A stretch of DNA of 34,004 nt. Origin: JBBIMS01 sp964531645 (lineage in GTDB: Bacteria > Acidobacteriota > Aminicenantia > JBFLYD01 > JBBIMS01). The position numbers were made by a program, and so were the translations under genes. Positions 16,741 through 24,370 of this stretch are shown here, one piece after another. The notes under the pieces are model-generated. The model was not told the DNA's origin, did no database searches, and was given only the letters and a program-made list of their open reading frames with translations. The number at the start of each line of letters is the position of its first letter. Position 1 is the stretch's first letter. The stretch spans positions 1 to 34,004 of the forward strand of contig CAZHEF010000030.1 of NCBI GenBank assembly GCA_964531645.1, read 5' to 3'.

Positions 16741-17019
16741 TCATGTTAACTTTTTTATCTCTTCCTCAAGTCCAAATTCTATTTCTTCAGCTTTTTTTTG
16801 AATTGTTTTAAGCCATTTTTTATATGTAAAAAGCTCGTCAGCAAGATGGAGCATAACAAGTATTGCAATTTTTATAGGTTCCAGTGAAGGATAAACCTTT
16901 TCGATCTCTTCCTTTTTTTCCTCAATATGAGCAAGAACTTCCCTCAATTCCTCCTTATTCTTTGAAGTCCTAATCTGCAAAGGCTCGCCAAAAATTTCTA
17001 TATTTAGATTATTTTCCAT
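16741..17019 (-). CDS. zapA: ZapA-like cell-division protein
   Basis: 92 residues, the size of ZapA, a tetrameric FtsZ-ring crosslinker. It shows the ZapA layout: an N-terminal strand pair (LNIEIFGEPLQIRT), a first helix, then AILVMLHLADELFTYKKWL leading into a C-terminal coiled coil that ends EEEIKKL. It starts one base after the stop of the coiled-coil gene upstream. A zapA-rny-ymdB run next to pheT is seen in several phyla, which supports the call. The protein is small and the match is by pattern, so some doubt remains. The 83 bp after it are too short for 6S RNA. Confidence 0.8.
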   Translation of the reverse strand: MENNLNIEIFGEPLQIRTSKNKEELREVLAHIEEKKEEIEKVYPSLEPIKIAILVMLHLADELFTYKKWLKTIQKKAEEIEFGLEEEIKKLT

Positions 17020-17292
17020 TTATATCCCTACTTCGCTAATTTTGCTTATTATTCTCTCTATTATATTCTTAATCATGGTTCTTTCCTCCTTAAAAGAATT
17101 TAAAAGTTTTTCCTTTTCTTCAAGTTCAGAAATTTTTTCCTCAAGTTTTTCTTTCTCCTCTCTCAACCTTTCCAGCTCCTTTATCAGTATCAAATTCTCC
17201 TCTTTCAGCTTTTTAGCTGTCTCTAATAATTTAGAAATTCTATCCTCCAATAGTTTAAAACCTTCCATGTCGAAAGTCAACCTATCTGACAC
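17020..17292 (-). CDS. Small coiled-coil protein, ZapB-like
   Basis: 90 residues. About residues 8-75 form an uninterrupted coiled coil with Leu/Ile at heptad positions (for example LKEENLILIKELERLREEKE). This is the architecture of ZapB, the ZapA-bound filament protein. It starts at GTG 17292, with AGAGG 5 nt before it, and overlaps the end of pheT by 11 nt. An internal ATG at 17268 has no Shine-Dalgarno. Placement directly before zapA supports a role in the division septum. Coiled coils drift quickly, so the ZapB assignment is an inference. Confidence 0.65.
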   Translation of the reverse strand: MSDRLTFDMEGFKLLEDRISKLLETAKKLKEENLILIKELERLREEKEKLEEKISELEEKEKLLNSFKEERTMIKNIIERIISKISEVGI

Positions 17293-19336
17293 CTTTACCT
17301 CTTATCTGAACATTGAACTTTTCTTGCAAAACTCTCTCAATCACACCCATCATATCGTTTACCTCTGCATGAGTGAGAGTTCTCTCGAAAGACCTAAAAA
17401 CAAAACCTATTGTCATACTCAACTTCCCTTCAGGAATATCTCCTCCTCTGAAAATGTCCCACAGGAAAAAGTCCTCAAGTCCTTTGATGCCTATTTTCCT
17501 TATTTCTTCTTCAAGTTCAGCATATTTAACATCCTTTGAAATGAGAAAAGAGATGTCCCTTCTGATTGAAGGGAATCGAGGAGGTAGCTGGATTCTTTCA
17601 GGACTTTTTTCCATTTCAAAAAGTGCATCAAGGCACAATTCACAGTAATAAACATCCGCCTCAATGGAAAATCTTTTGACAATTTCATCATTAATTTTTC
17701 CAAGTCCTCCAATCTCTTCGCCATTTACAAGTATCGACAGGGAAGAAAGGCTCTGGAAAACTGGATTTTCTCTTTTTACAAATTTGTGGCTATCATAGCC
17801 AAGTGTAGAAAGGAGAAGGGAAACCATTCCCTTTAAAGAGAAAATCGAGAATTCTTTCTCTTTTACCCATTTTTCTTCAGGTTTTCCAAAACAAGAAAGA
17901 GCGAGATGATTTCTTTCGACTATTTCCCCTTCCTTCCAGAACACTTTCCCCACCTCGAAAATCTTCCCTCCCTCAACATCTCGGCTTAGATTCAGTGAAA
18001 CTGTTTTAAGAATTCCCACCAGAAGGCTTCTTCTCATCCTTGAAAATCTACTGGAAATCGGGTTCATTATTGATATAGTCTCACCTCTGTCCGTCGGAAC
18101 ATCTTCCTCAGGATCAATAAAGCTGAAAGTTATTACTTCATTCCAGCCCTGAAAGTTTAGAAGCTTCGCAATTGACTTTATCTTTTCTTTTGTGGGCTCA
18201 AAATAGACTTCATCAAGAATAATTGCAGGGACAGTGGATGGAATTTTTTCATATCCATAGAATCTGGCAACTTCCTCAATAAGGTCAGCCTCTACCCTCA
18301 CATCCCCTCTGAATGAAGGGGGCAAAATAGACCACACATCCATTCCATTTTGTTTTTTTGAAGAGGATATTTCAAACTCAAGTTTTTTAAGAATCTCTTC
18401 TATTTTCTCTGCAGGAATATCCAGACCCAACAATTCTGATATTTTTTTGCTTCTCAAATTGATTGGTTCAATCTTTACTGGCTCAGGAAAAGCATCGATC
18501 ATCCCTTTTGTGACTTTCCCCCCCATCTGATGAAAAAGGGTTGCGCAAAAACGCGCTGAGTAAGGTGGAATATTCCAATCCACCCCTCTTTCAAATCTGT
18601 AGGAGGCTTCTGTTGAAATTCCAAGTCTCTTTGAAGTTCTCCTGATAGAGAAAGGGTTGAAATACGCACTCTCAAGGAATATATCGGTAGTGTCATCCTT
18701 CACCCCGCTTTCCTCTCCTCCGATTACTCCTGCAATTGCTACTGGCTTTACTCCATCTGCAATTACAAGGGTCTCTTCATCCAGAACTTTAACTGTTCCT
18801 TCAAGGGTTAAAATTGACTCTCCCTTCATTGCTCTTCTAATTATTATTTTGTTCTTTCTAATTTTTTTCAGATCAAAAGCATGAACAGGATGCCCCGTGA
18901 GAAGAAGTAAATAATTGGTAATATCAACAGCATTGTTGATTGATCTTAATCCCAGAGATTCTAACCTTTTCCTTATCTTTTCTGGAGAGGGTCCAACTTT
19001 AAAATCTCTTATAACAACCCCGCAATATCTGGGACAGAGTTCAGGATCATAAATCTCCACACTTACAAAATTCTGGATCTCATTACTCTCTTCAATATAT
19101 GAAATTTCAGGTAATTTCAATGATTTATTAAATATTGCTGAGATCTCTCTAGCCACCCCTATATGACCGAGACAATCTGGTCTGTTGGGAGTAATCTCAA
19201 GATCAAATATGAAATCATCTTCTATCTTTTCAATCCCCTCAACTCCAATCCCTACCATCTCAAGGGAAGATGCAAGTTCCTCCGGTTCAAAATCTATATC
19301 TACAAGTTCTTTTAGCCAGCTCAAACTTACCTTCAT
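17282..19336 (-). CDS. pheT: Phenylalanyl-tRNA synthetase beta subunit lacking the inserted tRNA-binding domain
   Basis: Beta chain of the (alpha-beta)2 enzyme that charges tRNA-Phe. 684 residues against the usual 790-800. The bacterial B1 start (MKVSLSWLKELVDIDFEPEE) runs through GVEGIEKIEDD straight into FDLEITPNRPDCLG (44-57). The roughly 110-residue EMAP-like OB fold (B2) normally inserted between these segments is missing. B3/B4 (editing region), B5 and the catalytic-like B6/B7 follow. The C-terminal anticodon-binding B8 domain is present (LPPRFPSIRRDISFLIS ... RTLTHAEVNDMM). The frame is clean and starts 1 nt after pheS, so this looks like a real domain loss and not a sequencing error. 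Confidence 0.95.
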   Translation of the reverse strand: MKVSLSWLKELVDIDFEPEELASSLEMVGIGVEGIEKIEDDFIFDLEITPNRPDCLGHIGVAREISAIFNKSLKLPEISYIEESNEIQNFVSVEIYDPELCPRYCGVVIRDFKVGPSPEKIRKRLESLGLRSINNAVDITNYLLLLTGHPVHAFDLKKIRKNKIIIRRAMKGESILTLEGTVKVLDEETLVIADGVKPVAIAGVIGGEESGVKDDTTDIFLESAYFNPFSIRRTSKRLGISTEASYRFERGVDWNIPPYSARFCATLFHQMGGKVTKGMIDAFPEPVKIEPINLRSKKISELLGLDIPAEKIEEILKKLEFEISSSKKQNGMDVWSILPPSFRGDVRVEADLIEEVARFYGYEKIPSTVPAIILDEVYFEPTKEKIKSIAKLLNFQGWNEVITFSFIDPEEDVPTDRGETISIMNPISSRFSRMRRSLLVGILKTVSLNLSRDVEGGKIFEVGKVFWKEGEIVERNHLALSCFGKPEEKWVKEKEFSIFSLKGMVSLLLSTLGYDSHKFVKRENPVFQSLSSLSILVNGEEIGGLGKINDEIVKRFSIEADVYYCELCLDALFEMEKSPERIQLPPRFPSIRRDISFLISKDVKYAELEEEIRKIGIKGLEDFFLWDIFRGGDIPEGKLSMTIGFVFRSFERTLTHAEVNDMMGVIERVLQEKFNVQIRGKGVR

Positions 19337-20377
19337 TTATAACCTCGAAAATTGTTTGAGAAATCTGAGATCATTTTCGTAGAAGAGTCTCATATCTTCA
19401 ATGCCCCACTTTATTATTGCAAGCCTCTCAACCCCAAGCCCAAAGGCAAATCCGGTATATTCATTCCAGTCAATCCCGCAAACTCTCAGAACATTGGGAT
19501 GAACCATCCCAGCACCCAAGACCTCTAGCCAGCCTGTGCCTTTACATGTTCTGCAATCCATTTGACCTCCTCCACATATTGGACAACTTATGTCAACTTC
19601 AGCGGAAGGCTCTGTAAATGGAAAGTAGCTCGGTCTGAATCGTATTTTGATATACTTTGAGAAAAGGGTTTTCAAAAATAGCTCAAGAGTCCCTTTTAAA
19701 TGGGCAAAGCTTACTCCTTTGTCAATCAGAAGCCCCTCAACCTGAAAAAACATGGGAGAGTGAGTTGGGTCTGGCTCATCTTTTCTGAAAACCTTACCCG
19801 GCATTATTGACTTAATAGGAAGTTTTCTTTTTTGCATGACTCTAATCTGGACAGGAGATGTGTGGGTTCTTAGTAACATTTCATTATCTATGTAAAGAGT
19901 GTCCTGGGTATCTCTCGCAGGATGATCTTTCGGAATATTTAAAGCTTCAAAATTATACCAGTCAGATTCTATTTCAGGTCCTTCCTCAATTGTATAACCC
20001 ATTTTCAAGAAAATTTCCTCTATCATCTGGGACATCTTTCTAATAGGATGAGAGGAGCCAATTTCTGGAATTAGAGGGGGGAGTGTTGGGTCAAGAATCT
20101 CCCTTCTTTTCCTTATCATCTCTTCCTCGATTTTTTTCTCTATCTCCTTTACTCTGTTTTCAACAAAATCCTTCATTTCGTTAATAAGTTTTCCTGCTCT
20201 TGGCTTATCCTCTTTTGGAAGGGATTTTAGGAGATTGAGAAGACTATGTATTTTACCCTTTTTCTTTCCAAGAAATTCCTCTTTTAATTTTAGAAATGTT
20301 TGATAATCTTTTACATCTTTTTCAGCAATTTCAAAAGATTTTCTTATTTCCTCAATTTCTTTCTCCAGAATTTCCAC
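19337..20377 (-). CDS. pheS: Phenylalanyl-tRNA synthetase alpha subunit
   Basis: Catalytic chain of PheRS. 346 residues, normal. An N-terminal coiled coil (about 1-85) binds tRNA. The class II core carries HPIRKMSQMIEEIFLKMGY, the motif 2 region (RTHTSPVQIRVMQ ... GKVFRKDEPDPTHSPMFFQVEGL) and motif 3 GFAFGLGVERLAI. A CPICGG...CRTCKGTGW pair near 265-283 could bind zinc, as in several thermophile-type PheS proteins. The start is GTG 20377 with AAGGAG 6 nt upstream. It lies 14 nt after rplT and is immediately followed by pheT. Confidence 0.97.
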   Translation of the reverse strand: MEILEKEIEEIRKSFEIAEKDVKDYQTFLKLKEEFLGKKKGKIHSLLNLLKSLPKEDKPRAGKLINEMKDFVENRVKEIEKKIEEEMIRKRREILDPTLPPLIPEIGSSHPIRKMSQMIEEIFLKMGYTIEEGPEIESDWYNFEALNIPKDHPARDTQDTLYIDNEMLLRTHTSPVQIRVMQKRKLPIKSIMPGKVFRKDEPDPTHSPMFFQVEGLLIDKGVSFAHLKGTLELFLKTLFSKYIKIRFRPSYFPFTEPSAEVDISCPICGGGQMDCRTCKGTGWLEVLGAGMVHPNVLRVCGIDWNEYTGFAFGLGVERLAIIKWGIEDMRLFYENDLRFLKQFSRL

Positions 20378-20391
20378 ATCAAGCTCCTTAA

Positions 20392-20754
20392 TTATCTGAA
20401 AGATATTGCATTGGAAACTCTGGCGGCAATCTCTTTAAATGCCGGATCGTTTCTATACGCAAGATCCGCAAGAATTTTCCTGTCAAGCTTTATGTTGAGG
20501 GCTTTAAGCCCAGCGATAAATCTGGAGTAAGTAAGTCCAAAATTCCTGACAGCAGCATTTATTCTTATAATCCATAGCCTTCGAAAATCCCTCTTTTTGT
20601 TTCTTCTATCACTGTAGGAATAAAGGAGAGCCTTTTCAACCGCCTCCTTTGCAATCCTGTAATTTTTGCTTTTTGCTCCCCGATATCCCTTGGCAAGTTT
20701 CAAAATTTTCTTTCTCTTTTCCTTTCTCTTGGGTCCTCTTTTAACTCTTGGCAT
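20392..20754 (-). CDS. rplT: 50S ribosomal protein L20
   Basis: 120 residues, matching L20. Basic N-terminal extension PRVKRGPKRKEKRKKILKLAKGYRG, then the globular segment LLYSYSDRRNKKRDFRRLWIIRINAAVRNFGLTYSRFIAGLK. L20 organises 23S rRNA early in 50S assembly, and in several bacteria it represses its own infC-rpmI-rplT operon. The 53-bp spacer before it (20755-20807) shows no obvious pseudoknot-type leader. The ATG is preceded by TAGGAGG. Confidence 0.97.
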   Translation of the reverse strand: MPRVKRGPKRKEKRKKILKLAKGYRGAKSKNYRIAKEAVEKALLYSYSDRRNKKRDFRRLWIIRINAAVRNFGLTYSRFIAGLKALNIKLDRKILADLAYRNDPAFKEIAARVSNAISFR

Positions 20755-20807
20755 TTCTAACCTCCTAAAACCATCTAAATTTGACTCTTTAAGCCAAACT
20801 TTCTAAG

Positions 20808-21008
20808 TTAAAATTCGTATGGAAGCATCTGTTTTACCTTGTGCACTTCTTTTTTACTCACTTCAGTAGATTTTCTCAAACTTCTTTTCCTCTTTCTACT
20901 CTTCTTTGTAAGAATATGACTTTTGCCAGCTTTTGCTCTCAAAACCTTCGATTTGGAAGTAACCTTAAATCTCTTTTTAGCTCCTTTGTGAGTCTTGAGC
21001 TTTGGCAT
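20808..21008 (-). CDS. rpmI: 50S ribosomal protein L35
   Basis: 66 residues, the usual size, beginning MPKLKTHKGAKKRFKVTSKS, the L35 signature. The remainder is Lys/Arg-rich and ends in LPYEF. The first 32 nt overlap the end of infC in another frame, so its AAAGGAGG ribosome-binding site lies inside infC. This implies translational coupling of L35 to IF-3. Confidence 0.96.
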   Translation of the reverse strand: MPKLKTHKGAKKRFKVTSKSKVLRAKAGKSHILTKKSRKRKRSLRKSTEVSKKEVHKVKQMLPYEF

Positions 21009-21528
21009 CTCTTCCTCCTTTCTTTGGCATTAGCATTGTGTATAGATAGGAACTTTCCAACTTAGGCGGAACTTCCACAGAAGCTAAATCTTTTGTTTCC
21101 TCAATAACTTTATCAATTATCTGCTTTCCTATTTCCGGGCGAGTTCTCTCCCTCCCTCTGAAAAAAACAGAAACTTTAACCTTATTTCCATCCTCAAGGA
21201 AATTGATTATATGCTTCAGTTTAAACTGGAAATCGTGGGAGCTGATCTTTGGTCTGAACTTTATTTCTTTGACAACAATATTCTTCTGGTGCTTCCTTCC
21301 TTCTTTCTCCCTTTTTGTCATCTCATAAAGATACTTCTGATAATTCATTACCCTGCAAACTGGAGGGTTAGCCTGTGGTGCTATTTCTACAAGATCTAAA
21401 TTTTTCTCTCTTGCAATAGTAAGAGCTTTCTCTATTGGAACTATCCCTATCTGCTGTTTGTTCTCGTCAATCACTCTCACCTCTCTTGCCCTTATTTCAT
21501 TATTAATTCTATGGGGTCTACGATTCAG
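20977..21528 (-). CDS. infC: Translation initiation factor IF-3, probable CUG start
   Basis: IF-3 stops premature subunit joining and monitors initiator tRNA and start-codon choice. The region from the first standard codon (GTG 21480) gives 167 residues but loses the conserved opening. Reading upstream in frame adds LNRRPHRINNEIRARE, which restores the family N-terminus (RRINEEIR-type). It begins at CTG 21528, 7 nt after AGGAGG, which is the end of thrS. Total length is 183 residues. IF-3 genes are known for AUU and other non-standard starts used for autoregulation. The C-terminal domain (KEIKFRPKISSHDFQFKLKH ... FFRGRERTRPEIG) is intact. Confidence 0.93.
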   Translation of the reverse strand: MNRRPHRINNEIRAREVRVIDENKQQIGIVPIEKALTIAREKNLDLVEIAPQANPPVCRVMNYQKYLYEMTKREKEGRKHQKNIVVKEIKFRPKISSHDFQFKLKHIINFLEDGNKVKVSVFFRGRERTRPEIGKQIIDKVIEETKDLASVEVPPKLESSYLYTMLMPKKGGRDAKAQDSQRS

Positions 21529-21532
21529 AGAT

Positions 21533-23284
21533 TCACCTCCTAAAAGATATTTTTATATTTCGATTTTTTATATTTTCCTTTAATATATCAATCGCATTCG
21601 CCATATTCAAAGAGCCCATGTCTCCTCTTCCATGTATTCTCAATGCCACCTTTCCTTCTCTCTCTTCTCTCTCTCCAGCAATTAACATAACTGGAATTTT
21701 TTCAATCTCTGCTTTTCTTATTCTATACCCGATTTTTTCAGCGCTGTCAATAATCTGGTATCTAATCCCCTCATTTTCAAGGTTTTCAGCAGTTTTATAG
21801 GAGTAAGGCAAAAATTTTTCAGAAACAGGTATTAATGCAACCTGAACAGGTGCAAGCCATAACGGAAAATTCCCTTCATAATGCTCAATCAATATTCCAA
21901 AGAATCTCTCAAGGGAACCAAAAATGGCTCTGTGAATCATTATTGCCTTGTGGGCTTTTCCATCCTCTCCAATATATTCAATTTCAAATCTTTTTGGAAG
22001 ATTAAAATCAACCTGTATTGTGGAGCATTGCCATAACCTTCCAAGAGAATCTTTTATGTTTATGTCAATTTTTGGTCCATAAAAAGCACCCATTCCTGGG
22101 TCAATTCTGCAAGGAAGCCCTGTCTTTTTTAAAGCTTTCTCAAGGGCATCGGTAGAAGCATCCCAATCTCCAATTTCTCCAACAAATTTTTCAGGCCTTG
22201 TTGAAAGATATATCTCATATTCTTCAAAACCAAAAGTTCTTAATATGTGAAGAGTAAAATTAACAAGTCTTTCAAGCTCACTTTCCAGCTGAGAGGGTGT
22301 AACAAAAAGATGGGCGTCATCCTGAGTAAATCCTCTCACCCTAAGAAGTCCATGAAGAACACCACTCCTCTCAAACCTGTAAACTGTTCCAAGTTCAGCC
22401 CATCTTATTGGAAGCTCTCTGTAACTTCTCAACTTTGTTTTGTAAACCTGGATGTGAAAAGGACAATTCATTGGTTTTAGCTGAAAGGCCTGATTTTCAA
22501 GCTCCATATATGGATACATATTTTCTCTATAAAAATCAAGGTGTCCACTTGTTTTCCAGAGCTCTAACCTTGCTATATGGGGAGTGTATAGAAGCTCGTA
22601 TCCATTTCTTAAATGCTCATCCTTCCAGTAATCCTCAATGATTTTCCTTACAATTGCTCCCTTTGGATGCCAGAGAATTAAACCCGCCCCAATTGTTTCC
22701 TGAATTGAAAACAGATCAAGCTCAGGACCAAGTCTTCTGTGGTCTCTTCTCCTCGCCTCCTCAAGACTCTTAAGATAATTTTCAAGCTCTTCCTTTGTAA
22801 AAAATGCTGTTCCGTAAATCCTCTGCAATCTTCTCCCTTTCTCATCCCCTTTCCAGTAAGCACCTGCAACAGATAAAAGCTTAAAATGTTTTACTGAGCC
22901 AGTTGACGGCATGTGAGGACCAAGACAGAAATCAACAAAATCTCCCTGTCTGTAAAGACTTACTTTTTCATCCCCTTTCTCCTCAATAAGCTCAAATTTT
23001 AAATCCTGATTATTCTTTCTGAAAAACTCCATAGCCTCATTTTTTGGAAGAAAAAAATGTTCTATTTTTAAATCTTGCTCAGAAAGCTCCTTCATCTTCT
23101 TTTCAATTTTCTCAAGATCCTCAGGTGTGAAAGGTTCATCCCTTTCAAAATCATAATAAAATCCATTTTCTATTGCTGGACCTATACCTATTTTTGTTCC
23201 CGGATAAAGAGTTAAAACTGCATGGGCAAGAAGATGGGAAGCGCTATGCCTTAATGTTTCTAAATTTTCTCTCTCTTTTTCCAC
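21533..23284 (-). CDS. thrS: Threonyl-tRNA synthetase lacking the TGS domain
   Basis: Charges tRNA-Thr and edits misactivated serine. 583 residues against about 640 usually. It starts directly in the editing domain with RHSASHLLAHA (HxxxH at 13 and 17; partner motif FCLGPH downstream). The class II core has MNCPFH, RVRGFTQDDAHLF and MIHRAIFGSLERF, supplying the expected Cys and two His zinc ligands. The anticodon-binding domain follows (FPLWLAPVQVALIP). The N-terminal TGS domain of about 60 residues is absent: an in-frame TGA and then tRNA-Val lie just upstream. The start is GTG 23284; CTG 23278-type or earlier non-AUG starts would change it by only a few residues. Its last bases supply the infC ribosome-binding site. 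Confidence 0.96.
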   Translation of the reverse strand: MEKERENLETLRHSASHLLAHAVLTLYPGTKIGIGPAIENGFYYDFERDEPFTPEDLEKIEKKMKELSEQDLKIEHFFLPKNEAMEFFRKNNQDLKFELIEEKGDEKVSLYRQGDFVDFCLGPHMPSTGSVKHFKLLSVAGAYWKGDEKGRRLQRIYGTAFFTKEELENYLKSLEEARRRDHRRLGPELDLFSIQETIGAGLILWHPKGAIVRKIIEDYWKDEHLRNGYELLYTPHIARLELWKTSGHLDFYRENMYPYMELENQAFQLKPMNCPFHIQVYKTKLRSYRELPIRWAELGTVYRFERSGVLHGLLRVRGFTQDDAHLFVTPSQLESELERLVNFTLHILRTFGFEEYEIYLSTRPEKFVGEIGDWDASTDALEKALKKTGLPCRIDPGMGAFYGPKIDINIKDSLGRLWQCSTIQVDFNLPKRFEIEYIGEDGKAHKAIMIHRAIFGSLERFFGILIEHYEGNFPLWLAPVQVALIPVSEKFLPYSYKTAENLENEGIRYQIIDSAEKIGYRIRKAEIEKIPVMLIAGEREEREGKVALRIHGRGDMGSLNMANAIDILKENIKNRNIKISFRR

Positions 23285-23321
23285 TCTCAGTAAAATCCTC
23301 TTTGCTTTTCATAATTTTTTA

Positions 23322-23394
23322 TAGGCGCGGGCGGACTTGAACCGCCGACCTCTACCGTGTCAAGGTAGCGCTCTAACCTCTGAGCCACGCGCCT
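23322..23394 (-). tRNA. tRNA-Val (anticodon GAC)
   Basis: A complete cloverleaf on the minus strand. Acceptor AGGCGCG pairs with CGCGCCT. U8 is present and the D stem is GCTC/GAGC. The anticodon arm is CTACC-TTGACAC-GGTAG with anticodon GAC in a 7-nt loop, and the T arm is GGCGG-TTCAAGT-CCGCC. The discriminator base is A and CCA is not encoded. It reads GUC/GUU valine codons. It lies about 14 nt after a predicted start site and 37 nt before thrS with no terminator between, so it is probably processed from the thrS operon transcript. Confidence 0.96.
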
Positions 23395-23414
23395 TCAAAT
23401 TATTTCAAAAATTA

Positions 23415-23443
23415 ATAATACTCTATTATTTTGATAGTGTCAA
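23415..23443 (-). promoter_or_regulatory. Strong sigma-70-type promoter for tRNA-Val and the thrS block
   Basis: On the minus strand a perfect TTGACA (23443-23438) is separated by exactly 17 nt from TATTAT (23420-23415; one mismatch to TATAAT). The expected start near 23408 is about 14 nt before the tRNA 5' end. There is no other promoter this good in the window, which makes it the likely main promoter of the downstream housekeeping operon. Confidence 0.8.
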
Positions 23444-23452
23444 TCGGTGTAT

Positions 23453-23510
23453 GGGGCGAGAAAAGCAGGACGGGCAAGACGAGAATCGGTGTGATGAAGG
23501 GCAAAATTAC
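23453..23510 (+). repeat. Dispersed intergenic element, copy A
   Basis: Reads GGGCGAGAAAAG, then GACGGGCAAGACGAGA, and ends in GGGCAAAATTA. The same ordered words recur at 29347-29413, and a partial inverted copy lies at 9881-9902. It is G/C-richer than its surroundings and lies just upstream of the tRNA promoter, overlapping the decayed end of the VWFA-like remnant. Its function is unknown. Confidence 0.5.
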
Positions 23511-23874
23511 TTTCTATGCCTACATCAATTCGTAGGCCTATGCAATAAAAAGAGAGTCGATTTGTATTGGCATATTTGATCAATTCATTGATAATATCAA
23601 TATAGTCATCTTTCTAGATAATGTTAAATGGGTCAAAAATTTTTATTCGTGTGCTCCATCCTGGTTCATTAAAAACCAAACTCTGCTTTTCAGGAAGTCC
23701 TTTGCTTATTAAGAGAATCGATTTTTTGCCTGGTTCATTTCTTACCATCCCTATTGCCTGCAATAAATACCATATTTTTTCTGTAGTCTTCCTCGCCAGA
23801 ACAATTTTTCCAGCCGGTGGCGATTTTGTTCATTTCTTTCACCAATTTCCTATAGTAATACCTCTTTGCTACCT

Positions 23875-24084
23875 TATCTTCAGTTTCTAAAGATTCTTTA
23901 AGTATTCGGATGCCTTTTTCTTTATCCAANNNNNNNNNNNNNNNNNNNNNNNNNNNNNNNNNNNNNNNNNNNNNNNNNNNNNNNNNNNNNNNNNNNNNNN
24001 NNNNNNNNNNNNNNNNNNNNNNNNNNNNNTATCTTCAGTTTCTAAAGATTCTTTAAGTATTCGGATGCCTTTTTCTTTATCCAA
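23875..24084. repeat. 55-bp direct duplication flanking an assembly gap
   Basis: The 55 bases at 23875-23929 are identical to those at 24030-24084, with the N run between them. One copy alone keeps the VWFA-like reading frame open across the junction. The pattern is that of two contigs that overlap by 55 bases and were padded instead of merged, not of a biological repeat. Confidence 0.85.
23930..24029. other. Scaffold gap of 100 N
   Basis: Exactly 100 undetermined bases, the default padding of many scaffolding tools. Given the identical flanks, the true missing length is probably minus 55, meaning no sequence is lost. Confidence 0.95.
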
Positions 24085-24370
24085 AACTGCAATCTTTATT
24101 TCAAATCCTTCCTTTATCAGATTAGTTAAAAGACTTAATATCTTAGTTCTGGCTCTCATTAAGGTTACATGATCTGTATTCAAAAAATCAAAAATAACAT
24201 ATATTTTCCCTCTTTTGTCTTATACCTTTAGATAAAGACAGTCTGTCCTTCCAATTTTTTCCTCTCCTACCAATAAGATATTTGCCACATCCTCCAGATT
24301 TAATATTAAGGATTTTATCCCTATCAGTAAACGTGGAACTGTAGCAGTAATTCCATGGGAAACTCCAGAA

